This document shows, one piece after another, positions 1 to 5,780 of a stretch of 6,208 nucleotides of DNA. The DNA comes from an uncultured Bacteroidales bacterium (GTDB taxonomy: Bacteria > Bacteroidota > Bacteroidia > Bacteroidales > Paludibacteraceae). Under the pieces are notes generated by a model, which did no database searches, was not told the DNA's origin, and was given only the letters and a program-made list of their open reading frames with translations. The position numbers and the translations under genes are program-made. The stretch covers positions 1 through 6,208 of the forward strand of contig CAMJFV010000128.1 in NCBI GenBank assembly GCA_946405045.1, given 5' to 3'. The number at the start of each line of letters is the position of its first letter. Within the stretch, counting starts at the first letter, position 1.

Positions 1-229
1 CGTCTTTGAACAAGACTCCTTTGGTCGTGTCGACAAGTTCCTCTATTTTGATTGAAAGAAACTCCCATTTGCCTATTTTCTTCACCTCTGTGATGATATT
101 CGGAGTAGGAGTGAAATTCTCTTTTTTTTCTATTTCTATCGTTCCTTGAGAACAACGTCTCATTGACATGAAAAGTGTGCCCAAAGCGATTATGACTATG
201 GAGATAAATATGATTGTTGACTTTTTCAT
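1..229 (-). CDS. DUF4230 family protein, N-terminal part (cut by window edge)
   Basis: An open frame of 76 codons begins at ATG 227-229 and runs off the left edge. It opens with a short basic stretch (MKKS) and a hydrophobic segment at about residues 5-22, rich in I, V, L and F, which is a signal anchor or single membrane helix; the rest would lie outside the cytoplasm. From about residue 44 the text NIITEVKKIGKWEFLSIK, followed by EELVDT, resembles the start of DUF4230 proteins, a Bacteroidetes envelope family of unknown function. This assignment rests on recognising the motif pattern, not on a search. The ATG is well supported: a TAnnTTTG -7 box lies 30 bp upstream and the pectate lyase gene before it is closed by a terminator, so this gene probably has its own promoter. 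The C-terminal part cannot be judged. Confidence 0.75.
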   Translation of the reverse strand, partial: MKKSTIIFISIVIIALGTLFMSMRRCSQGTIEIEKKENFTPTPNIITEVKKIGKWEFLSIKIEELVDTTKGVLFKD

Positions 230-242
230 TTGCTCAATTATT

Positions 243-256
243 TCTGAATATTCAGA
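243..256. promoter_or_regulatory. 14-bp perfect palindrome at the start of the DUF4230 transcript
   Basis: TCTGAATATTCAGA is its own reverse complement. It lies 3 bp downstream of the predicted -7 box and 13 bp upstream of the DUF4230 ATG, so it would overlap the transcription start. The position fits an operator for a dimeric regulator. It could also be a chance AT-rich palindrome; no second copy was noticed in the window. Confidence 0.35.
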
Positions 257-258
257 TG

Positions 259-266
259 CAAAAATA
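259..266 (-). promoter_or_regulatory. -7 box of the DUF4230 gene
   Basis: The minus strand reads TATTTTTG, an exact match to the Bacteroidetes -7 consensus TAnnTTTG, 30 bp before the ATG. A TTTG that could act as the -33 element lies 23 bp further upstream, a little more than the usual 19-21, and falls within the terminator stem of the preceding gene. The -7 box is convincing; the -33 is not. Confidence 0.5.
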
Positions 267-280
267 GTCAAATTGAAAGA

Positions 281-313
281 AAAAGCGGGCAAATAGTCTG
301 TTTCTATTTGCCC
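281..313 (-). terminator. Intrinsic terminator of the pectate lyase gene
   Basis: A perfect 10-bp stem, GGGCAAATAG (287-296) against CTATTTGCCC (304-313), with a 7-nt loop. On the minus strand it is followed by GCTTTTTCTTTC, a U-rich tail, and it starts 11 bp after the pectate lyase stop codon. It separates this gene from the DUF4230 gene. Confidence 0.9.
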
Positions 314-323
314 TTAAACAAAT

Positions 324-2243
324 TTATCTCTTTACCATTTTTTTCGCTATCACGTTGTCGGAAGTTGTGATTCTGACAATATAGACGCCATTATTTAGAT
401 TTGAGCAGTCGACGGAAATATCTCCTGACGTATGCTCGATGCTTTCTTCTACCTGTCCAGTAAGCGTTATGATTTCAATTTTTACGTCTGTTTCGTTGGC
501 AATCCAGATGTTCAATCTGTTGTCAATCACATTCTGCACAAAGATTGATTCATGGCTTATGTCTTTAGTCGACGTAGGGTCGTTGATCACATTGATCTGA
601 CCGGTTATTGTCGTTTCTGAGATTCCTCCGACTGTTTTAGCGTTCCAAGAATAGTTTCCTATTTCAGTTGGAGTTCCGCTAACGAACAAAGTGTCGTTGT
701 TGATGTTTGTTTCGATGCCATTTGGCAATCCTTGAATTTCAATGCTTTGGCAATTGCTGAATGCGAAACAGAATGGCGTGATTGCATTTCCCAGTATGAC
801 AGAATCCTGGATCTGTGCGTTTTCATCGCATATTATCAATGACGCATTGCCTGTGAATCCGTTTTTGGTGACGGTGATGCATCCGCTCTTCTGTGCGTTG
901 TTTTCAGCACCTACTGTTTGGATTGTGTAGTTGAACACTCCGAATTCAGTAGGGGTTCCGCTGATAGAAACTTTCTTAGAACTTCTGTCGATATTCACAT
1001 TGATTCCGCTTGGCAAACCGTTCACTTCTACGTCGTCAGCATACGACCATGTGTATCCGAAATTTACTATAGACTCACCCAACTCAATAGTCTGTTTGCT
1101 TGGGCCAGAACCCGTTTTGGTGATGACAGGATCATTCTTTACAGGATCTTGATCACCTCCGCCATGAGATCCACCTCCACATGCACTGCCGACCACACCT
1201 TTGCCTTCTTCCACATTAAGAGTGGCACCAGCGCCGTTGCATCCAGTCAGCACCGTCAGCACTTGGTTAGCGTCGATCTTCTTCCAGTTATTCGCATATG
1301 CGTTTGACGGATTGAATGTGCAGTATCTCACAGATGTTGATCCTGATATGTTCTGTGTGTAGCAGTCCACCATCACACCACCAGACTGGTTTGAATTATC
1401 GTAGTCAGTGATCGGATTCTTCACACCGATGAAAGCACTCTTTTCCACGTATACCTGAGCCTCTTGTCCGGCAGCCACACAATAGTTTGTCACAGAACTG
1501 TTCCATAAGCAGTTCACAATGTGGACCTGACCGTATCTGACGCGGGGCATTCGTTCCTTGCATCCTTCTCCCCACCAGCAGCAAACGAATGTGGTGCGGA
1601 GTTTACCTCTGTCGTCTGTATATTTGTCATCCGAACCCCATAGGTTAGTGAAACGGTGATCGCTGGCACCACCTGAACCACCAGACATCGGAGCTTTCAG
1701 ATAGTGGAATTTGCACCACGACACACATATATTGTCGGATTGTTTCTTGCAGTCGAAATTACCGTCGACACCATCTTGGAAATCACAATGGTCCACCCAC
1801 ATGTTCTGACAATTCTCAAAGCATAGATTGTCATTACCGTCGCAATCATATGCGCCTGCACTCTTGAAAGTGACATTGCGGATAATGATGTTGGAGCAGT
1901 TTTTGAAATATAGGATACCTGTGTTGCTGGCATTAGTGCGTTCGTTGCTATACAGAGAAGAACCAGGCAAACCGTATAGAGTCTTGTCTGATTGTCTGTC
2001 TACACGAAGCATTGAAGTCAGTTGGATAGCTCCTTTTATATATATTTCCTTTTTTCCGCTTGATTTAAGGGCTGATTGCAGTTCACTCAGTGTGCTTACA
2101 GTCACACTAGTGCCGCCAGCACCACCAGTAGTATTGGCACCGAAACCGAGTGGCGCATTAGCGTCATACTCCGATAATTGGGCGTTTGCTACGAGAGCCG
2201 AAAACCCAAATAAAATTGCAAATAGTAAGCCTTTCAGTTTCAT
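324..2243 (-). CDS. Secreted pectate lyase (PL1) with two Ig-like domains and T9SS sorting domain
   Basis: The protein should cleave pectate/polygalacturonate by calcium-dependent beta-elimination outside the cell. With the start at 2243 it has 639 residues. Residues 1-21 are a signal peptide (MKLKGLLF..., cleavage after ANA). About 25-350 form the PL1 right-handed beta-helix: VDHCDF (150-155) and DGNFD (160-164) carry the acidic calcium-binding residues, and KERMPRVRYG (229-238) matches the conserved RxPxxR region with the catalytic Arg. A Gly-rich linker (356-364) leads to two putative-Ig repeats (about 371-459 and 466-552), each with GLPxGI...SGTPTE.G.....TVG. Residues 566-639 look like a type A T9SS sorting domain (LTGQV, LNNGVYIVRI, ending KKMVKR), so the enzyme is probably exported by T9SS and shed or anchored at the surface. 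An upstream TTG in frame (2336) would put 31 residues of REP-derived sequence before the signal peptide, so it is rejected; ATG at 2249 is a possible alternative. Confidence 0.93.
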   Translation of the reverse strand: MKLKGLLFAILFGFSALVANAQLSEYDANAPLGFGANTTGGAGGTSVTVSTLSELQSALKSSGKKEIYIKGAIQLTSMLRVDRQSDKTLYGLPGSSLYSNERTNASNTGILYFKNCSNIIIRNVTFKSAGAYDCDGNDNLCFENCQNMWVDHCDFQDGVDGNFDCKKQSDNICVSWCKFHYLKAPMSGGSGGASDHRFTNLWGSDDKYTDDRGKLRTTFVCCWWGEGCKERMPRVRYGQVHIVNCLWNSSVTNYCVAAGQEAQVYVEKSAFIGVKNPITDYDNSNQSGGVMVDCYTQNISGSTSVRYCTFNPSNAYANNWKKIDANQVLTVLTGCNGAGATLNVEEGKGVVGSACGGGSHGGGDQDPVKNDPVITKTGSGPSKQTIELGESIVNFGYTWSYADDVEVNGLPSGINVNIDRSSKKVSISGTPTEFGVFNYTIQTVGAENNAQKSGCITVTKNGFTGNASLIICDENAQIQDSVILGNAITPFCFAFSNCQSIEIQGLPNGIETNINNDTLFVSGTPTEIGNYSWNAKTVGGISETTITGQINVINDPTSTKDISHESIFVQNVIDNRLNIWIANETDVKIEIITLTGQVEESIEHTSGDISVDCSNLNNGVYIVRITTSDNVIAKKMVKR

Positions 2244-2260
2244 ATCCATTAATTTTTGTA

Positions 2261-2315
2261 GGGGCGACGCTTTGTGCTCGCCCGGTGTGTGACCGAAACG
2301 AAGCTTTGTGCTCGT
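2261..2315. repeat. REP-like hairpin repeat in the pectate lyase leader
   Basis: Two copies of CGA[C/A]GCTTTGTGCTCG (2265-2280 and 2299-2314) agree at 15 of 16 bases, 34 bp apart. The first copy forms a hairpin, GGGCGA (2262-2267) with TCGCCC (2278-2283). Ten bases of it (TGTGCTCGCC, 2273-2282) recur in reverse complement at 5261-5270 beside another hairpin repeat, which suggests a dispersed repeat family. The block lies in the untranslated leader, where it could form RNA structure. Its GC-rich, non-coding look is why the TTG-extended reading of the lyase frame is discounted. Confidence 0.55.
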
Positions 2316-2333
2316 CTCAATTTTTTCATATTG

Positions 2334-2341
2334 CAAAGTTC
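2334..2341 (-). promoter_or_regulatory. Possible -7 box of the pectate lyase gene
   Basis: The minus strand reads GAACTTTG, matching TAnnTTTG except at the first base, and continues CAATAT much as the ATPase promoter continues CAAAAT. No clear TTTG lies 19-21 bp upstream. It would give a leader of about 85 nt containing the hairpin repeat. The rest of 2342-2464 shows nothing else recognisable apart from a purine-rich stretch at 2400-2413. Confidence 0.25.
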
Positions 2342-2464
2342 ATCAAATAATTGTAAAAGACGATGAAATTGCGTACATTGATAGAGTGATATTAGTATAG
2401 AGGAGGGGGAGAAATGTAACAAACGGGGTAGAATCTTGAACCTTTACCGGTTTATTCGTCCAAA

Positions 2465-2496
2465 AACAAAAAAAGAGACACAATTTCTGTGTCTCT
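2465..2496 (-). terminator. Intrinsic terminator of the glycan-binding protein gene
   Basis: A perfect 9-bp stem, AGAGACACA (2474-2482) with TGTGTCTCT (2488-2496), and a 5-nt loop. On the minus strand seven T residues follow directly. It starts 4 bp after the stop codon of the 412-residue protein, so it ends that transcript and makes read-through into the pectate lyase unlikely. Confidence 0.92.
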
Positions 2497-2500
2497 AGTA

Positions 2501-3739
2501 TTATTTAAACCAAAATTCAGATATTGCTGTATCCTTGTATTTGGCACCAGGATAGACAGATTTGATGATGATTTTCATATTGTATAAGTCTTTAGGAGAG
2601 TCAAATTTAAGAATTTGAGGTTCCATTGTATCTTTAAGGGTAAAATTATATTTGCGTTTACCACTAATGGAATTAAATTCATCATCTTTGTTGATGTCAG
2701 AGTATTTAGAGATATCCTGTTTCTTATTAAAAAGTTCTTCTGTCGATACGATTTCAATATCTTTGACTCTTGAATTGTCTTTGAATGTTTTAGGATCTTT
2801 TGCGTATCCATTTATGATATGTATTTCTCTTATATCACTAAGAGGCTCGCAACACCAATTTCCTTGACTATATTCAAAATCAAATTCTATTGTTGATCCC
2901 TCTCCATACCCATCTTCTCCTTCAATCCAAGCAGTGGTCGGATCATTATCTACTATGTTTTCTATATTATAACTGAAAATCCCTGTTTGAGATAGTGTGC
3001 TGCTAGCCTTGGGCATACGACTATGTCTGGAAGGTTGTAACGTATAGATAAGATTAAAATCAGGTTCTATATCTTTGTACACATATTCATAATCATCAAA
3101 AGAATGAACATCGATGGCATAGTTAAAGCCTTGTGGGTAGTAATCGGTGTTGACTCTGACTCTCACTTCATCAATTTTCCCCTTCCAGTACCTTCCTGTT
3201 TCTAGAATATACCAGAAAAACATATCTTCGCAGTCTTTATTACATTCGTATTCGGAATGATATGTGTTTTTTATTTTTGTTGTATCATTGCTTTTGAATG
3301 TGGCAGTAAACACATCAAATGCATTTCCTCCATAATGCAAATTGCCATCTGAATCATAAAAATAAGGAAGGTAGCCACCATATTTTTCAAATTCATTTTG
3401 TAAAAAAGTCCATCGTCCAGCTTTCCTTTCTACTTTGACCTCTTTGCCGTTAACCGTACAAACAAAATCACTATAAATTTTACTGATTGAGTCAGTTGGA
3501 AATCCAAGTTGTATTTCTTTCGATTCTCCTTCATTGTAAAAATTGTAGTTGATTTCTACATCGTATCCTTTAGATTCAGGGTATAAATAGAAATCTATTG
3601 TTTCACTTACCAATCGAATGTCTTCATTGTTGATAGGCATCACATTTCCTCCTGGGAAATCAAATATTGGTGCACTATCAGCATATAAGTTGCTGACTGT
3701 AGATGCTAATAGTGCCGATATGAAATATTTTTTTATCAT
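2501..3739 (-). CDS. Exported protein, DUF4424-like domain plus discoidin/NADase-type glycan-binding domain
   Basis: A 412-residue protein with a signal peptide at 1-20 (MIKKYFISALLAS..., cleavage after LYA), so it acts in the periplasm or at the surface. Residues about 34-235 (MPINNEDIRLVSETIDFYL, then VEINYNFYNEGESKEIQLGFP) resemble the beta-rich DUF4424 fold, in which an ordered loss-of-symmetry strand pattern ends in a GFP motif. Residues about 245-412 look like a discoidin / NADase-type glycan-binding domain: STL...YNIENIVDNDPTTAW, then STIEFDF, and a C-terminus of YKDTAISEFWFK that is typical for it. No catalytic motif is visible, so a binding or structural role is more likely than an enzyme. 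The ATG follows the ATPase stop by 48 bp with no terminator and no good promoter seen, so the two may share a transcript. Start choice is secure because of the signal peptide. Domain calls are from pattern recognition; DUF4424 is the weaker one. Confidence 0.85.
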   Translation of the reverse strand: MIKKYFISALLASTVSNLYADSAPIFDFPGGNVMPINNEDIRLVSETIDFYLYPESKGYDVEINYNFYNEGESKEIQLGFPTDSISKIYSDFVCTVNGKEVKVERKAGRWTFLQNEFEKYGGYLPYFYDSDGNLHYGGNAFDVFTATFKSNDTTKIKNTYHSEYECNKDCEDMFFWYILETGRYWKGKIDEVRVRVNTDYYPQGFNYAIDVHSFDDYEYVYKDIEPDFNLIYTLQPSRHSRMPKASSTLSQTGIFSYNIENIVDNDPTTAWIEGEDGYGEGSTIEFDFEYSQGNWCCEPLSDIREIHIINGYAKDPKTFKDNSRVKDIEIVSTEELFNKKQDISKYSDINKDDEFNSISGKRKYNFTLKDTMEPQILKFDSPKDLYNMKIIIKSVYPGAKYKDTAISEFWFK

Positions 3740-3787
3740 AGTTGTTAGTAGATTTAGTTGCTATGTGCGTGAATGTCATATATGAAT

Positions 3788-4978
3788 TTATTCCTCAAAT
3801 AAAATCCCCAAATCCATTGTGAAGAAATCCTCGAAACTCATGGCTCCAGAACCTACCACAAATGCAAGTTTTGGCGAGAATTTTTTGCTGAAGACAGATA
3901 TTCCATCGTTGGTGGAGCGTCGTCCGCTTTTTACTTCAATGGCGATTGTCTTGCCTTTTTTCTCTAATACGAAATCCACTTCCTGATTGTCTTCTCGCCA
4001 ATAGTATACTTGGTATCCATATTCATCTGCGTTGCCAACCAGATATGCACCTACTGCGGATTCAGCCCAGCGTCCCCAACGTTTTGAGTCGGTGAATTCC
4101 TTTTCAAATCCACGCCCGGTATTCGCACTCATCAATGCGGTGTTGTACACTTGATATTTTGGCACAGAATTGAATTTCCGTGCGTTGTCATTGGCGAATT
4201 TGTGTAGTTTGGTCACTGCCTGACAATCGTTCAGCAGGTCGATATAATTTGACAAAGTTGTCACGTTTCCGGCGTCGTTAAGCTGTCCTAACATTTTAGT
4301 TAGTGAGAGTATTTCGCTGGAATAGTCGCACGCAAGTTCAAACAACTGTTTCAGTAGAGCCGGCTTATATATTGTTGTGGTCATAAGGATGTCTTTGGAT
4401 ACAATCGGTTCGATTATAGAATCCTTGATGTAATCCTTCCATCGTTTCTCATTTTTGATGTATTTTGCACCTTGTGGATATCCTCCGTAGTAGATATATT
4501 GGTTGATGTCGAATCCGAAAGCGTCACGCATTTCCGTGAAAGACCAATGGCCCATTCTTATCAATTCATATCTGCCAGCAAGAGATTCTGTGAGTCCTTT
4601 CTTTATCAGAAGACGGGAAGAACCAAGCAAGATGACTTTGATGTTGATTTTGTTGCGAGTGTCGTAGTCCCATTCTTTTTTGACAAACTCACTCCAGTTG
4701 TTTATTTTCTGTATCTCATCTATGACAATGAGAAATTCTTTGTGCTTTCTCACTTCCATGATGCTTCTTGCATTTGCCCATATTGATGATATCCATTCCG
4801 TGTTGTTCGGGTCAATGCTGTCTGCAGTCTCAGATATGTATGGGATTGCAATATCGTCGAGCACCTGGCCTACTACAGTGGATTTGCCAACCTGACGAGG
4901 CCCCGCAATTACTTGTATAGCAATACGTTCCTCGTTGATTCTTTCTTTTATTATGTTGTAATATTTACGTCGATACAT
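3788..4978 (-). CDS. ATP-binding protein, AAA_14 domain with DUF4143 (PD-(D/E)XK-like) C-terminus
   Basis: A 396-residue cytoplasmic ATPase of the family common in Bacteroidetes and archaea whose cellular role is unsettled. Walker A is GPRQVGKST (26-34), Walker B LIVIDEIQ (83-90, D87 and E88), sensor 1 LLGSS (117-121), and SLAGR (132-136) probably supplies the arginine finger. Residues about 205-262 look like a winged helix, with LTKMLG...TTLSNYIDLLND in recognition-helix style. The C-terminal DUF4143 part holds E306, D335 in EVDFVLE and E348-x-K350 in AIEVKSG, a complete PD-(D/E)XK-type set, so nuclease-like chemistry is not ruled out. All motifs are intact and the length is usual. The start is ATG 4976-4978; an in-frame TTG at 5008 lies on the predicted -7 box and is rejected. 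The gene is preceded by a 22-bp-period repeat array and followed at 48 bp by the glycan-binding protein gene. Function in toxin, defence or mobile-element biology is sometimes guessed for such genes but nothing here shows it. Confidence 0.92.
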   Translation of the reverse strand: MYRRKYYNIIKERINEERIAIQVIAGPRQVGKSTVVGQVLDDIAIPYISETADSIDPNNTEWISSIWANARSIMEVRKHKEFLIVIDEIQKINNWSEFVKKEWDYDTRNKINIKVILLGSSRLLIKKGLTESLAGRYELIRMGHWSFTEMRDAFGFDINQYIYYGGYPQGAKYIKNEKRWKDYIKDSIIEPIVSKDILMTTTIYKPALLKQLFELACDYSSEILSLTKMLGQLNDAGNVTTLSNYIDLLNDCQAVTKLHKFANDNARKFNSVPKYQVYNTALMSANTGRGFEKEFTDSKRWGRWAESAVGAYLVGNADEYGYQVYYWREDNQEVDFVLEKKGKTIAIEVKSGRRSTNDGISVFSKKFSPKLAFVVGSGAMSFEDFFTMDLGILFEE

Positions 4979-5005
4979 GGCTTGTCTTATTTTGATTTTA
5001 TTTTG

Positions 5006-5036
5006 CAAAGTAAACGATTTTTACTCAAAAGTCAAA
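5006..5036 (-). promoter_or_regulatory. Promoter of the ATPase gene, containing one repeat unit
   Basis: On the minus strand TTTG (5033-5036) is followed after 19 bp by TTACTTTG (5006-5013). This matches the Bacteroidetes -33 TTTG / -7 TAnnTTTG pattern with one mismatch and the usual spacing, 27 bp before the ATG at 4978. The 19-bp spacer (5014-5032) contains the whole first 14-bp unit of the repeat array, so a protein bound there would block or reposition RNA polymerase. Confidence 0.6.
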
Positions 5037-5164
5037 CAAAATTTACTCAAAAGTGAATGGAATTTTACTCAAAAGTGAATGGAATTTTACTCAAAAGTGT
5101 AGAGGATTTTACTCAAAAGTGTAGAGGATTTTACTCAAAAGTGTAGAGGATTTTACTCAAAAGT
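5019..5164. repeat. Seven direct repeats, TTTTACTCAAAAGT, on a 22-bp period
   Basis: Units start at 5019, 5041, 5063, 5085, 5107, 5129 and 5151, each exactly 22 bp apart. The 14-bp unit is identical in all except the second, which begins ATTT. The 8-bp spacers fall into groups: CAAACAAA once, GAATGGAA twice and GTAGAGGA three times, which shows tandem duplication of whole 22-mers. The period is close to two helical turns, so bound proteins would line up on one face of the DNA. The arrangement resembles iterons or a multi-site operator. It lies directly upstream of the ATPase and about 310 bp from the 60-aa gene. No replication gene is present, so an origin is not supported. Confidence 0.95.
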
Positions 5165-5209
5165 AATTGAATATTTAGATGGAAATATTTAAAAGATGTT
5201 TTATTTTTT

Positions 5210-5275
5210 GAGGATTGTTAAGGGCGGAACGCCCTAACCCCTTCCTACGTGCGAGCCGTAGGCGAGCACATAAAA
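5210..5275 (+). repeat. Inverted repeat, left copy, with attached hairpin
   Basis: Bases 5210-5241 (GAGGATTGTTAAGGGCGGAA, then CGCCCTAACCCC) are the exact reverse complement of 5749-5780. Inside is a hairpin, AGGGCG-GAA-CGCCCT. It is followed by a second hairpin, CCTACG (5244-5249) with CGTAGG (5257-5262), and CGAGCACATAAAAT. The right copy has a comparable tail with a different hairpin, so the repeat unit is probably about 65 bp and composite, like REP/BIME elements. Confidence 0.85.
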
Positions 5276-5310
5276 TTTAATAAAACCACAGAGAGTAAAA
5301 GTTCACAGAG

Positions 5311-5327
5311 AAAGACTTCGTCTTTTT
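5311..5327 (+). terminator. Terminator-like hairpin upstream of the 60-aa gene
   Basis: AAAGAC (5311-5316) pairs with GTCTTT (5320-5325) around a TTC loop, and two more T residues follow on the plus strand. No gene precedes it on that strand. It is attached to a run with two CACAGAG copies (5287-5293 and 5304-5310), so it may be part of an intergenic repeat rather than a working terminator. Confidence 0.3.
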
Positions 5328-5471
5328 ATGAGAAAAGGAGGTTAGATATTAATCAGAAAGTGGAAAATGATTTGCAGATTACAATTTTTTGAACTCACGT
5401 TATTTAGATGGAAACTATATAATCTTAAAAACAATATGTTATTTTCGCGTATATACTACAAAAATCATAAT

Positions 5472-5654
5472 ATGAGTACTGAAAATTTAGAATTAATAAA
5501 AAGTGCGATTTCCAATGCTAGAGATCTTCTTTACGATGAGGCGGAAAGTATATGTGTTGATGAATTGTTGGATGAATACAATTCAGTTATCAAGGATCTT
5601 GAAGACGCTCTTAAAATAATTGAGAATGAAATACGGTTGAGTCTTTTGGATTGA
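5472..5654 (+). CDS. 60-aa acidic helical protein, unknown function
   Basis: A small protein beginning MSTENLELIKSAISNARDLL and ending RLSLLD. It has 16 acidic and 5 basic residues, no signal peptide, no membrane segment and one Cys. It looks all-helical: hydrophobic residues at 6, 9, 13, 16, 20 and at 39, 43, 47, 50, 54, 58 follow a 3-4 spacing, suggesting two helices joined at about 25-37 and perhaps a coiled-coil hairpin. I do not recognise the family. The frame is open upstream to 5367, but that 35-residue extension has phage-like AT-rich, unstructured content and two poorer ATGs, so ATG 5472 is chosen. No Shine-Dalgarno is seen; TATTTTCG at 5440-5447 matches TAnnTTTG at all but one fixed position, without a -33 partner. 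It is the only plus-strand gene and lies alone inside the inverted-repeat island. It could be an antitoxin-like or adaptor protein, or a spurious frame; codon content and composition favour a real gene. Confidence 0.6.
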   Translation: MSTENLELIKSAISNARDLLYDEAESICVDELLDEYNSVIKDLEDALKIIENEIRLSLLD

Positions 5655-5724
5655 AGACATGAGAATGTAGTATGGTCAAAGCCATATCAAATACTTATTA
5701 TACGCTCATACATTTTGATTGCTC

Positions 5725-5780
5725 GTTCTTGCGAACTCGCAGATGTGTGGGGTTAGGGCGTTCCGCCCTTAACAATCCTC
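5725..5780 (-). repeat. Inverted repeat, right copy, with attached hairpin
   Basis: Bases 5749-5780 are the exact reverse complement of 5210-5241. Read on the minus strand, the copy continues with a hairpin TGCGA-GT-TCGCA (5730-5741) and then ACGAGCAATCAAAAT, parallel to the tail of the left copy (TGCGAG ... CGAGCACATAAAAT). The hairpin is kept in the same place while its bases differ. Confidence 0.85.

Larger units (their letters stand above)
5210..5780. mobile_element. Possible small non-autonomous element bounded by 32-bp inverted repeats
   Basis: The 32-bp inverted repeats (5210-5241 and 5749-5780) enclose the 60-aa gene, and both outer edges carry ATTTTTT (5203-5209 and 5781-5787), which would fit a 7-bp target duplication. 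No transposase or recombinase is encoded inside. The duplication is low-complexity, and the repeats have internal hairpins of the REP type, so two independent repeat insertions explain the data equally well. Confidence 0.25.

Noticed and set aside
742..2292. Plus-strand open frames across the pectate lyase
   Set aside because: They are antisense shadows of a well-supported gene and show no domain-like sequence.
2244..2336. In-frame TTG extension of the pectate lyase by 31 residues
   Set aside because: It would place hydrophilic repeat-derived sequence before an obvious signal peptide, and the TTG lies on a candidate -7 box.
4472..4895. Plus-strand open frames across the ATPase
   Set aside because: They are antisense to conserved Walker-motif coding sequence and have no independent support.
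4979..5008. In-frame TTG extension of the ATPase by 10 residues
   Set aside because: The TTG falls on the predicted -7 box; the ATG at 4978 starts with MYRRKYY, usual for the family.
5019..5164. CRISPR array
   Set aside because: Units are 14 bp, spacers only 8 bp and mostly identical to one another, and no cas gene is present.
5019..5164. Plasmid origin iterons
   Set aside because: The period fits iterons, but no replication initiator gene, DnaA box or AT-rich melting region of note lies nearby; the neighbours look chromosomal.
5172..5414. 14-bp direct repeat TATTTAGATGGAAA at 5172-5185 and 5401-5414
   Set aside because: AT-rich and short, with no symmetry relative to other elements; could be chance or a remnant of duplication.
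5367..5471. N-terminal extension of the 60-aa protein
   Set aside because: Its sequence is rich in aromatic and basic residues unlike the acidic helical part, and it overlaps the likely promoter region.
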